Source: Archangium sp. (GTDB taxonomy: Bacteria > Myxococcota > Myxococcia > Myxococcales > Myxococcaceae). From it: 7,595 bases of DNA. A program made the translations under genes and the position numbers. Positions 1-6,276 of this stretch are shown here, piece after piece. The notes under the pieces were generated by a model, which was not told the DNA's origin, searched no databases, and saw nothing but the letters and a program-made list of their open reading frames with translations. How positions within the stretch are numbered: position 1 is the first letter of the stretch; the number at the start of each line of letters is the position of its first letter. The stretch spans positions 1 through 7,595 of the forward strand of contig JAEUJT010000474.1 of the NCBI GenBank assembly GCA_016793525.1, read 5' to 3'.

Positions 1-1383
1 GAGGCGCGCCCGGCAGACCACGCCCGCGTCGTATTCAGCGCAGCTGGCGGTGGAGGTGCACGTCGGCCGACACCCCAGCACCGTACCCGTGGTGCCGAAG
101 GGCGAGGTGAAGCTGAAGCTGCCTTCACACACGCCGGTGCGCGTGCCGATGCTGCAGTCGGAGTCGGTGGTGCACGACGCGTAACAGAAGTACGGCGCGA
201 CGACGGGCGCGCGCACGAGTGGATCTGCCCGGCACATGCCGCTGCGGCACGCGCGGTCCGCGGGCAACACGCCTCCGTCGGTGAACGTCTGCGCGGCGCA
301 CGGCGCCAACCCAAGGCCAGCGCCTTGGTTGAACTGGCACACGTTCGACAGGTTGCTCGACGCGGAGGGGTCGTCGTACGGCTGGCAGCTCTGGCCCGCG
401 CGGCAGGAGGTGTCGACGGTGCAGCGGGTGCCGAAGCCGTTGTCGGTCATGCACAGCCCATATTCGCGACCGTTGGAGTCGCCGTAGAACCCGACGCAGG
501 CCTCGCCCGCGGGGCAGACGCCCGACGCCTTCGGGTTGCAGAAACTGCGGCACAGCGACACCGACGCCGACTCAGGCACGCACCAGAGGTTGGGCTGGCA
601 GTTGCTGTTGGTACCGGAGCGCGTGCACGACTCCCGCACGCCCCGCAGCCCGTTTTGCGGGAGGTAGCAAACGCCGATGGGCCCTTCGCCTTCGAAGACG
701 AGTGAGGTGCCGCCCGCGTAGGTGAGCCGGTAGCAGATGTTGCCGGCGGGGCAGCTGGCCGGCGAATACAGGTTGCAGGCCTGGAGGCAGAACGAGTCGC
801 CGTTGAGCTGAATGCAGGCCAGGCCCGGGCCGCAGGTGACCTCGGGCGGGCAGGGCTGCATCGCCTGCGCGCCGATGCACGTCGCGTCAGGGCCGCAGCG
901 GAGGCCGTTGGGGCAGTGGTCGTTCGACGTGCAGTGCACGCAGGCCCCTTCGGCGCTGCAATGGGCGGGGCCGGGCGCGTGGCACTGGCTGTCGTCGACG
1001 CAGCGCTGGCAGGTCTTCGCCGCCGTGCACACCGGGGCGTCGCGCGGGCAGTCGCTGTCGTCGCCGCATTCGACGCAGGAGTACGCGTCGGCGACGCAGG
1101 TGCCGGTGCCGCAGTCGTCGTCGCTGACGCACCCGGTGAAGCGGCACTGGCCCGCGACGCAGCGCTCGCCCAGGCCACACTCGAGGTCGTCTCCACACGG
1201 CGCGACCGCGGTGCACACGTCGCGGCGGCACACCTCGGAGAGGCCCGCGACGTGGCAGTCTTCAGGGGAGTCGCACGGCGTCGGCACGGCCGCGTCGGCG
1301 GCGGGGAGGCCCGCATCATCGACGAGCGACGGCTCGCTGCACGCGGCCAGCGCCAGCACCAAGGAGAACCAGAAGCGTCTCAT
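1..1383 (-). CDS. Cys-rich secreted lipoprotein, 3' end outside window
   Basis: The minus-strand frame opens at ATG 1383 and stays open for 461 codons to the left edge, so the C-terminus is missing. The first 15 residues are a lipoprotein leader: Arg2-Arg3, a hydrophobic core, then lipobox LAAC with Cys15 as the lipidated residue. Ser16 at +2 favours outer-membrane sorting in a Gram-negative cell. After an Ala/Asp/Pro-rich linker (about 16-36) the protein has roughly 55 cysteines, many in repeated short motifs such as CDSPEDC, CVSDDDC, CGDDSDC, CVDDSQC and CTTDSDC, about 15-25 residues apart, giving a string of small disulfide-knotted modules. Such proteins are common in myxobacteria and are mostly of unknown function; surface adhesion or structural roles are inference. 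It starts 33 bp after the orphan gene at 2178-1417 and probably shares its transcript. The ribosome binding site is weak. Confidence 0.88.
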   Translation of the reverse strand, partial: MRRFWFSLVLALAACSEPSLVDDAGLPAADAAVPTPCDSPEDCHVAGLSEVCRRDVCTAVAPCGDDLECGLGERCVAGQCRFTGCVSDDDCGTGTCVADAYSCVECGDDSDCPRDAPVCTAAKTCQRCVDDSQCHAPGPAHCSAEGACVHCTSNDHCPNGLRCGPDATCIGAQAMQPCPPEVTCGPGLACIQLNGDSFCLQACNLYSPASCPAGNICYRLTYAGGTSLVFEGEGPIGVCYLPQNGLRGVRESCTRSGTNSNCQPNLWCVPESASVSLCRSFCNPKASGVCPAGEACVGFYGDSNGREYGLCMTDNGFGTRCTVDTSCRAGQSCQPYDDPSASSNLSNVCQFNQGAGLGLAPCAAQTFTDGGVLPADRACRSGMCRADPLVRAPVVAPYFCYASCTTDSDCSIGTRTGVCEGSFSFTSPFGTTGTVLGCRPTCTSTASCAEYDAGVVCRARL

Positions 1384-1416
1384 CGCCGAATCCGCGTCAG
1401 CGCCGCGGCGACGCGG

Positions 1417-2178
1417 TCAGCCACCCGCGGCCATGCGCTTGTTCAGCGCGCCGTAGAACTCGTTGAGCAGCTTCTCGTGGAACGGCTTGTAGAAGTGCTT
1501 GTCGCGGAAATTGCTGTCGCTCTTGAAGCGCGTCTCGTGGAACACCTTGCTGCCCGTCGGGGTGTCTTCAATCATCAGGCGCTGAATGCCCTGGCTCTTG
1601 TTGTTCGTGGTGTAGCTGAAGGTGAACTCACCGGTCGCGGCGTCCATCTTCATGATTTCGAACGAGACGGGGATCTTCACGCCGAGCGCGATGTCGAGCT
1701 CGAGAAAGAAGACCATGCCTTCTCGTATCGCGGGCTGCTCGTTGCCCTTCGTGTAGACCTTGCCGGTGGTGCGGTCGAAGGCCATTTCGTAGCGGGCCGT
1801 GTCGTTCCACAGCTCTGACGGCTTGATGGTCTTCAGCGTGTCCATGAACTTCGCGGCCGACGCGTCGAGCGTGTACGCCTTGCCGTGCACGCCGTACCCC
1901 GTGCATTCCTCGATGGTCTTGTGGCCGCCGACGAAGGTGGTGAGGTTCGGGTTGGCGTCGATCAACTTGCGCACCGACTTGGCGATGTTGCCCGGCGGCT
2001 TGTAGCTGGTCGGCGTGGTGCTGCTGCGGGGCGTCTCGAAGGTGTCGCGGTTGCGCGTGCGGCCGCGGGTCGACGCCGGCGTGGTGGTGCCGGTGTTGGC
2101 GGGCGTGGCCACCCGTGTGCTGTCGGGAGCAGTGGTGCGCGGGGGCGTGACGACGCGTGGGTCGTTGCGTACGGGCAT
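1417..2178 (-). CDS. Orphan protein, disordered leader plus possible SRPBCC-like domain
   Basis: A 253-residue protein that I do not recognise by name. The frame is open further upstream, but ATG 2178 is preferred. GGAG lies seven bases upstream, and the region above it overlaps the divergent argE gene. Residues 1 to about 57 are rich in Thr, Pro, Arg and Ser and look disordered, with no signal peptide. The rest (about 58-253) looks folded: alternating beta-like segments (for example REGMVFFLELDIALG and GEFTFSYTTNN) and a final amphipathic helix ending FHEKLLNEFYGALNKRMAAGG. Several strands closed by a long C-terminal helix resembles the SRPBCC/START-like hydrophobic-ligand fold, but that is a guess from pattern only. 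It lies 33 bp upstream of the Cys-rich lipoprotein gene and probably heads that operon. The lack of a leader suggests a cytoplasmic protein, unlike its partner. Confidence 0.85.
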   Translation of the reverse strand: MPVRNDPRVVTPPRTTAPDSTRVATPANTGTTTPASTRGRTRNRDTFETPRSSTTPTSYKPPGNIAKSVRKLIDANPNLTTFVGGHKTIEECTGYGVHGKAYTLDASAAKFMDTLKTIKPSELWNDTARYEMAFDRTTGKVYTKGNEQPAIREGMVFFLELDIALGVKIPVSFEIMKMDAATGEFTFSYTTNNKSQGIQRLMIEDTPTGSKVFHETRFKSDSNFRDKHFYKPFHEKLLNEFYGALNKRMAAGG

Positions 2179-2296
2179 GGAGAAGCTCCGAAAACGGAAA
2201 GGGAGTCTCACCCTATACGACGGTCTGGGGCCTGACGAGAACCAGCGTCGTTTTCCAGGCGCGAGGGGCCGCGCCATGCGTGCTAGGCGCGGATGC
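2179..2296. promoter_or_regulatory. Divergent intergenic region between orphan operon and argE
   Basis: About 100 bp separates two divergent starts, so promoters for both sides should be here. The only AT-richer patches are at 2189-2200 (AAAACGGAAA) and the CCCTATACG stretch at 2211-2219, which offers TATA-like -10 candidates on both strands. No convincing -35 box accompanies either. GGAG at 2187-2190 on the minus strand serves the 2178 start. A GAGGGG at 2263-2268 precedes an alternative upstream argE start at 2276. Confidence 0.4.
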
Positions 2297-3406
2297 ATGT
2301 CGCAAGCGCTCGTTTCGTTGCTGGCCGAGTTGGTGGGCATCGACTCCACGTCGACGCTGACGAACCGCCCGCTGGTGCAGGTGCTCCGCCGCCGGCTCGA
2401 GGCCGCGGGGTTCTCGTGCGACGAGGTGATGTACAGCGACGCCGCCGGCGTCGAGAAGGTCAACCTGGTGGCGACGTCTGGCGCTGGCCTGCCCGAGCTG
2501 GCGCTGGTGGGCCACACCGACTGCGTGCCCTACGACGTGGAGTGGAAAGAGGCGCTCACCCTTACCGAGCGGGGCGGCATGCTCTACGGCCGCGGCGCGT
2601 GCGACACGAAGTCGTTTATCGCCTGCGCGGTCATCGCCGCCGAGCGGACGAAGGGCGCGCGCACCAAGGCGCTGCGCTTGGTGTTCACCGCCGACGAAGA
2701 GCTCGGGTGCCTGGGCGCGAAGAAGCTGGTCGAGGTGCAGAAGGGCCACGCCAAGCGCGCCATCGTCGGGGAGCCCACCTCGCTGCGGCCCATTCGCGCC
2801 AACAAGGGCTACTGCCTGGCCGAGGTGGAGGTGCACGGGAAAGAGGGCCACAGCGCGTACCCCGAGACCGGCGTCTCTGCGGTGTTCCAGGCGGCGCGGC
2901 TGCTCAACCGGCTCGAGGCATTTTCTCTCGGAGCGCTGCGCGTCAAACGCGACGAGGCCTTCGTGCCGCCCTTCACCACGCTGAACGTCGGGTTGCTCTC
3001 GGGCGGGCGCGCGAAGAACGTGATTCCCGGCGCGTGCCGCTTCACGCTCGAGTGGCGGCCGCTCCCGGGACAGGCGACCGAGGTGGTGCTGCGCGAGGTG
3101 CAGCAGCTGTGCGCCGCGCTCACGGCGGAGACGAACGGCGCCTTCAAGGCCACGGTGAAGCCGCTGCGAATGGACCGCGGGTTCTCCACCCCGCCTGAGG
3201 CCGACGTGGTGCAGTTCCTCTCCGCCGCTTCGGGCCGCGCGCCAGACACCGTCGCCTTTGGCACCGAGGGGCCTCAGCTCGCGGCGCTCGGCGCGACGCC
3301 GGTGGTCTTCGGGCCCGGAGACATCACGGTGGCGCACCAGACCGGAGAACACGTGCCGGTAAACGAGCTCCACCGCGCGGCCGAGGTGCTCGAGGCCGCG
3401 GTGTAA
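2297..3406 (+). CDS. argE: N-acetylornithine deacetylase (ArgE-type, peptidase family M20)
   Basis: This zinc hydrolase is predicted to remove the acetyl group from N-acetyl-L-ornithine in arginine synthesis, in the cytoplasm. The 369-residue length is normal for the family. Metal and catalytic motifs appear in order: GHTDCVP with His73 and Asp75; GRGACDTK with Asp103; TADEELG with Glu134-Glu135; VGEPT with Glu159; and FGPGDITVAHQ with His347 near the C-terminus. The dimerisation (lid) domain runs from about 175 to 285 and begins with GKEGHSAYP, His185. The frame is open back to 2015, but the upstream part is not protein-like. ATG 2297 fits the usual family N-terminus. ATG 2276 is in frame with a better ribosome binding site (GAGGGG, seven-base gap) and would add seven residues with atypical codons, so the start is uncertain. 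ArgE and DapE or carboxypeptidase G2-like members are close relatives. The VGEPT and GPGxxxxAHQ motifs favour ArgE. No other arg genes are in view. Confidence 0.9.
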   Translation: MSQALVSLLAELVGIDSTSTLTNRPLVQVLRRRLEAAGFSCDEVMYSDAAGVEKVNLVATSGAGLPELALVGHTDCVPYDVEWKEALTLTERGGMLYGRGACDTKSFIACAVIAAERTKGARTKALRLVFTADEELGCLGAKKLVEVQKGHAKRAIVGEPTSLRPIRANKGYCLAEVEVHGKEGHSAYPETGVSAVFQAARLLNRLEAFSLGALRVKRDEAFVPPFTTLNVGLLSGGRAKNVIPGACRFTLEWRPLPGQATEVVLREVQQLCAALTAETNGAFKATVKPLRMDRGFSTPPEADVVQFLSAASGRAPDTVAFGTEGPQLAALGATPVVFGPGDITVAHQTGEHVPVNELHRAAEVLEAAV

Positions 3407-3408
3407 CA

Positions 3409-3603
3409 GTTCTGCGCATAGGCAAGCAGCTCGAGACGACGTCGAAGGGTGCGCTGGTGGTGGCGTACGACGTGAAGAAGCTCGGCGCGCAGCCGAAGGC
3501 CCGGCAGGCGGAGCTCGACACCTTTCTGCGTCAGCTGATGATGGGCTTCACCGAGACGCGCCGCTCCATCGACACCATAATTGAGTTTCGCGCAGCGAAG
3601 TAA
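3409..3603 (+). pseudogene. 3' remnant of an unidentified gene
   Basis: A frame with strongly coding-like codons (G/C third bases) runs from just behind the argE stop to TAA 3601-3603, giving about 64 residues. It contains stretches such as GALVVAYDVKKLGAQPKARQ and ELDTFLRQLMMGFTETRR and ends IIEFRAAK. There is no ATG or other credible start at its head, and the frame runs backwards into argE out of phase, so it looks like the C-terminus of a gene whose front was deleted next to argE. A short version could start at GTG 3457, which has AAGGG seven bases upstream (48 residues), but the codons before it also look coding. The amphipathic helical pattern gives no family I can name. Confidence 0.5.
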
Positions 3604-3689
3604 CGCCGCGCGTCGTCACCAGCGTCTCGCGTCGCGGCTGAGGACTTGGCCGCCTCCGACGGCGGTGCTCGCCGAGCGGTGAGGGGGCG
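3604..3689. other. Short gap between remnant and tetR 3' end
   Basis: This 86-bp gap lies between two convergent frames. It contains one small GC hairpin, CCGCC at 3650-3654 pairing with GGCGG at 3661-3665 across a six-base loop, but no T-run on either side. It cannot be called an intrinsic terminator with any confidence. Confidence 0.3.
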
Positions 3690-4289
3690 TCACCGAGGCG
3701 GGTACGCCGCGTCGACCGCGTCAGCGAACGTTTCGAGCACGTCTTCGACGTGGCGTTGGCGCGCGGCCTTCGACGCGAACGACTGCCCGAGCGCGCCGTC
3801 GAGCAGCAGCGATGCCAGCCCGTGCACGAGCGACCAGTGCATCGAGACCATGGCCTCGAGCTTCTTCGGCGACGGCCGGTGGTGCTGGAGCCGCTCGGTG
3901 ATGAGCCCCCGCAGAATCGCCATCGCGCGCTCACCTGCCGCGGCCGCCGAGGGGTGCGCCGAGAGGTCGACCAGCTCGGGCCGGAACATGAGGCGAAAGT
4001 AGACCGGCTGCTCGAGCGCGAAGTCGACGTAGACGCGACCCGCTTTCGCCAGGCGCTGCACCACCGTGCCCTTGCCGTCGGCGGCCTCCATGCGGTCGGC
4101 CATCAGGCTGAAGCCGAGCTCGACCAGCGCCGCGACGATGGCCTCTTTGTCGGCGAAGTGGTGGTACGGCGCCTGGTGGCTCACCCCAGCCCGCCGCGCC
4201 ACCTCACGCAACGAGAGGCCGGCCACCCCTGCTTCTCCCACCAACTCCACGCTCGCCTGCAGCACCCGCGCACGAAGATCGTCGGACAT
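3690..4289 (-). CDS. TetR/AcrR-family transcriptional regulator
   Basis: A 199-residue one-component repressor. The N-terminal TetR helix-turn-helix spans about residues 6-52: helix 1 contains RARVLQASVELVGEAG, followed by GLSLREVARRAGVSHQAPYHHFADKEAI, the classic recognition helix and HFxDKE signature. The C-terminal half (about 80-190) is the ligand and dimerisation domain. The segment VYFRLMFRPELV resembles the WHG-type TetR C-terminal domain. ATG 4289 is chosen because homology to TetR starts there. The frame continues to a TTG at 4325, but that codon sits inside the putative operator. The ribosome binding site at 4289 is poor, so translation may be leaderless. The gene diverges from the membrane protein at 4409, and three copies of a 13-bp element lie between them, so it very likely controls itself and that gene. 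The inducer is unknown. Confidence 0.92.
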   Translation of the reverse strand: MSDDLRARVLQASVELVGEAGVAGLSLREVARRAGVSHQAPYHHFADKEAIVAALVELGFSLMADRMEAADGKGTVVQRLAKAGRVYVDFALEQPVYFRLMFRPELVDLSAHPSAAAAGERAMAILRGLITERLQHHRPSPKKLEAMVSMHWSLVHGLASLLLDGALGQSFASKAARQRHVEDVLETFADAVDAAYPPR

Positions 4290-4312
4290 ATCGGGCGTTC
4301 TGCCGCGCCGTG

Positions 4313-4372
4313 TAGACAGTGTCAAGCGATTGACTTGACACTGTCTGGTGGTGCCGACTAGACACTGTCAAG
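4313..4372. promoter_or_regulatory. Three-copy operator array between tetR and membrane protein gene
   Basis: The element AGACASTGTCAAG occurs three times: 4314-4326 (plus), 4334-4346 (reverse) and 4360-4372 (plus). Copies 1 and 2 form a perfect 13-bp inverted repeat with a seven-base spacer. Copy 3 differs from copy 1 only at the central base. Each copy has its own palindromic core, GACA-S-TGTC, and the core centres are 4319, 4341 and 4365, about two helical turns apart. This is the expected look of a TetR operator array. Each copy contains TTGACA, so sites probably overlap -35 boxes: TTGACA at 4335-4340 could serve the 4409 gene (with a weak TAGACA at 4359-4364), and TTGACA at 4325-4320 on the minus strand could serve tetR. 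Bound repressor would then block polymerase on both sides. Confidence 0.82.
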
Positions 4373-4408
4373 TGGGCGCTGGAGCCCATCGGTTCGAAAG
4401 GTCGACAC

Positions 4409-4828
4409 ATGGTGCTGTCTCGAGAGGCGAGGGTGATGTCGGGCGTGACGCTGCTGACGGTGCCCACCATCGTCTTCGGAGGGCTCACCGTGTTGGCGGT
4501 GGTGACGCAAGGCGCGCACGGGTCTCCCTTCGCGCCCCCGCTGACGGCGTCGCAGCAGGCGCTCTACCGGGCCGGCCACGCCCACGCGGGGGTTCTGCTC
4601 ATTCTCTCCCTCGTGCTCCAGGTGTTGCTCGACTCGGCGGCGCTCTCACCGACGGCGAAGTGGGTAGCGCGGGTGGCGGCGCCGTCGGCGGCCATCCTCT
4701 TGTCCGGAGGCTTCTTCGGCATCGCCCACCTCCCGGCGCTGGGCGTGCTGCTCTGGCTCGGCGCGGCGGCGCTGGTGACGGCGACGGTGGTGGCCGGGGT
4801 GGGGTTGGTGAAGAAGAGCGCGGCGTAG
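4409..4828 (+). CDS. Four-helix integral membrane protein, TetR-linked
   Basis: A 139-residue inner-membrane protein with four hydrophobic helices at about residues 13-33, 58-78, 86-106 and 111-134, and a basic KK end. ATG 4409 has AAAGG seven bases upstream. ATG 4436 is an in-frame alternative with GAGAGG eight bases upstream, and either start keeps all helices. The most distinctive motif is RAGHAHAGV (54-62) at the start of helix 2. His57 and His59 there, plus His107 at the end of helix 3, could lie near each other at the membrane face and might bind a ligand or cofactor; that is inference. I cannot name the family. Its position beside a divergent tetR with shared operators suggests a response to a membrane-active or toxic compound, but the protein does not look like a known drug pump (too short for MFS or RND, no SMR signature seen). 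Confidence 0.87.
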   Translation: MVLSREARVMSGVTLLTVPTIVFGGLTVLAVVTQGAHGSPFAPPLTASQQALYRAGHAHAGVLLILSLVLQVLLDSAALSPTAKWVARVAAPSAAILLSGGFFGIAHLPALGVLLWLGAAALVTATVVAGVGLVKKSAA

Positions 4829-4850
4829 CTGGGAAATCGCCCGTTGAAGG

Positions 4851-4922
4851 GCTCCATGCGAGCTCCACAAGCGCCTGGCCAGCGAAGACCTCGCGGCGAA
4901 GGCGATGCTCGACGCGGTGAAG
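4851..4922 (+). pseudogene. Coding-like 5' fragment of the SH3 gene, out of frame
   Basis: Just after a TGA at 4845-4847 a frame with nearly all G/C third positions reads ELHKRLASEDLAAKAMLDAVK before its coding character stops at about 4922. The frame with coding character then switches by one base to the SH3 frame starting at 4924. Removing one G from the GGG at 4922-4924 would join them as ...MLDAVKVPFTLIRPD.... There is no proper start at the head of the fragment; ATG 4905 is in this frame. It reads as the front part of the neighbouring gene, split by a frameshift. The alternative is chance coding bias. Confidence 0.45.
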
Positions 4923-4923
4923 G

Positions 4924-5178
4924 GTGCCCTTCACGCTCATCCGCCCCGACCAGGCCGGCAAGCAGCGAAAGAACGAAGAGCTCGACCGGGCGTACGGCTC
5001 CACCCCAGCGGAGAAGGTCACGCTGCGCGCCGCGCCATCGGAGAAGGCCGCGCCGATGGTGGAGCGCTCCACCGGCACCAAGCTCAAGGTGCTTCGTCAG
5101 GAGAACGGCCTCGCGCAGGTGCGCGACGAGTACGGCAACGAGGGCTGGGTCGACGACAGCTCCATCGTCGCGCGGTGA
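4924..5178 (+). CDS. Small bacterial SH3-domain protein, probably frameshifted at its 5' end
   Basis: Read from GTG 4924 the product has 84 residues. Residues about 30-82 fit a bacterial SH3 (SH3b) domain: EKVTLRAAPSEKA, then GTKLKVLRQENGLAQVRDEY and GNEGWVDDSSI, with the conserved Leu-Arg-Ala-Ala-Pro opening and the Gly-Trp-Val closing strand. Such domains bind cell-wall peptides or other ligands. The N-terminal part (PDQAGKQRKNEELDRAYG) is charged and no signal peptide is seen. GTG 4924 lacks a properly spaced ribosome binding site, and coding-like sequence in the next frame leads into it, so the true start was probably upstream, before a one-base insertion. It lies about 95 bp after the membrane protein gene on the same strand. 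It may be expressed as a short protein or be inactive. Confidence 0.55.
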   Translation: MPFTLIRPDQAGKQRKNEELDRAYGSTPAEKVTLRAAPSEKAAPMVERSTGTKLKVLRQENGLAQVRDEYGNEGWVDDSSIVAR

Positions 5179-5268
5179 GGTGGGGTGGGTGTTCGATTTC
5201 CGCGAGTTATCGAACGACTTGTTTGTAATTCCTCCTGGTTCTGTGACGCAGGCCCGACGCTGTCAGGC
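5179..5268 (+). other. AT-richer gap before the split membrane protein gene
   Basis: The 90-bp gap holds the least GC-rich stretch of this part of the window, about 5192-5233, including GAGTTATCG and TTGTTTGTAATTCC. This is a plausible place for a promoter of the next gene, but I find no pair of -35 and -10 boxes with normal spacing. No hairpin with a T-run is visible. Confidence 0.25.
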
Positions 5269-5614
5269 ATGAACGCAGGCCGCAGCGCGCTTCGTCTCAA
5301 ACTGCTCGTCGTGGCGGCGCTCGCTCCGCAGGCGACCGCCATGGTGCTGGTCGGGTTCAGCACCCACTTCCTCGTCGTGGTCGCGGCGTCGCTGGTCGTG
5401 CCGTGTGTGTTCGTGGCGATGGGGCGTCACGCGCGCGAGTGGCGCTACGCCGTCGGGCTCATCGCCGCGAATGTGACGTTCAGCGCGCTCACGTGCCTGT
5501 GGCTCCCGAGTGCTCCAGCCCGGCGCCATGACGACGGGTTTGGCGTGGACGGCGCTGGTGTTCGCGCTGAGCCGGGCGCTTCAGTCGATGCCGCGCTTAC
5601 CTTCGGCCCAGTAG
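5269..5614 (+). pseudogene. Small four-helix membrane protein gene split by a frameshift
   Basis: From ATG 5269 the frame encodes MNAGRSALRLKLLVVAALAP followed by three hydrophobic helices (about residues 10-30, 32-53 and 62-80) up to TCLWLPS near 5511. Beyond that the frame turns into hydrophilic sequence typical of an antisense shadow. In the next frame, from about 5513, LQPGAMTTGLAWTALVFALSR gives the missing fourth helix and ends at TAG 5612-5614. One extra base around 5504-5512, where CCC occurs, explains the switch. The repaired product would have about 114 residues. The start has only a poor ribosome binding site. The 3' end overlaps the convergent SIP gene by 34 bp. The family is not recognised. 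Either a genuine pseudogene or a base-call error would look like this. Confidence 0.6.
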
Positions 5615-6276
5615 GCCTTCACCAGCTGCTTGGCGTGAGGCGTGGAGGTCTCGCGCAGCGCACGCCGCATCGCCTGAATCGTCGCCGCTCGGCCGGAGAA
5701 GGCGACGGTCGTGTCGGGCGTCACCGCCGAGCGGAGCGCGGTCTCCAGCGCCCTGAAGTGCGCGTCGCCGGGCTGCCGCGCCACCACCGTCGCCTCGATG
5801 TCGAAGGCCTGGAGCGCGGGCGCCACGTCGGCCGGTGTCGTCACCTCGAGCACCGTCTTGGCGCGCGACTTCACCGACGCCGCGAGCGCCACCGAGGTCT
5901 CGTCACCGAACACCACCAGCGGGCCGCGCGCCGACTCGAGCGAGAGCGAACCCCTCGGGCCGAAGAACAGCACGCGCTGACCGACGGAGAGCGCCCGTCC
6001 CCACCGCGACGCCGGCTCCTCACCGTGAATGAAGGCGAGCAGCGTCATCGCGCCTCGCTGTGGATCCACGTCGATGGGCGTGAAGGTGCGCATGTACGAC
6101 TCCGCCACCAACACCTGCACCTTGTCGCCTGCACCGACGGAGGTGCCTCGCAGCGCTGGGCTTTCGACGCGCACCCGGACGAACGCGGGTGACAGCGTCG
6201 TCACCTCCGCCGCGGTCCCTTCGCTGCAAATCCACCCGCCGACGGTTGCGCGCACCTGCTCGGTCAAAGACGCCAT
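5581..6276 (-). CDS. Siderophore-interacting protein (SIP) family FAD-binding ferric reductase
   Basis: A 231-residue cytoplasmic flavoprotein of the ViuB/SIP type, which reduces ferric siderophores to release iron using NAD(P)H. Visible family marks: an FAD-binding barrel (about 20-110) with MRTFTP, residues 62-67, the R-x-[YF]-[ST] flavin motif; HGEEPASRW (84-92), matching the family HGxGPxSRW; GPRGS (106-110), the FAD/phosphate loop; VFGDETSVA (122-130), matching the GDET element of the nucleotide-binding domain; and a C-terminal KAYWAEGK (221-228, ending near residue 227) that matches the family's GYWxxG end. It is somewhat shorter than typical SIPs (around 250-280). ATG 6276 is clear because GGAGGTGAT, an almost full anti-16S match, lies seven bases after GGAGG upstream. 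It follows the CapA gene by 89 bp and may share its transcript. No siderophore genes are seen near it. Confidence 0.88.
   Translation of the reverse strand: MASLTEQVRATVGGWICSEGTAAEVTTLSPAFVRVRVESPALRGTSVGAGDKVQVLVAESYMRTFTPIDVDPQRGAMTLLAFIHGEEPASRWGRALSVGQRVLFFGPRGSLSLESARGPLVVFGDETSVALAASVKSRAKTVLEVTTPADVAPALQAFDIEATVVARQPGDAHFRALETALRSAVTPDTTVAFSGRAATIQAMRRALRETSTPHAKQLVKAYWAEGKRGID

Noticed and set aside
447..1319. Long minus-strand frame rich in Ala/Arg/Ser
   Set aside because: It is a shadow of the Cys-rich lipoprotein, which lies in another minus-strand frame and has a leader, lipobox and repeated CxxxxDC motifs.
812..1818. Two long plus-strand frames over the lipoprotein and orphan genes
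   Set aside because: They are antisense shadows made possible by high GC. They are rich in Arg, Ala and His and have no domain motif or ribosome binding site.
2064..2160. GC-rich low-complexity stretch as a repeat array
   Set aside because: It is the Thr/Pro/Arg-rich leader of the orphan protein; no regular repeat unit can be aligned.
2213..3373. 386-codon minus-strand frame opposite argE
   Set aside because: It is antisense to an enzyme whose catalytic motifs are all visible; its composition is typical of a GC shadow.
4290..4325. TTG start adding 12 residues to the TetR protein
   Set aside because: The codon lies within operator copy 1, the added residues precede the conserved TetR fold and there is no ribosome binding site.
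5615..6192. Continuation of the split membrane gene as one long plus-strand frame
   Set aside because: After about 5511 the sequence is Arg/His-rich and antisense to the SIP gene, so it is a shadow and not a real C-terminus.
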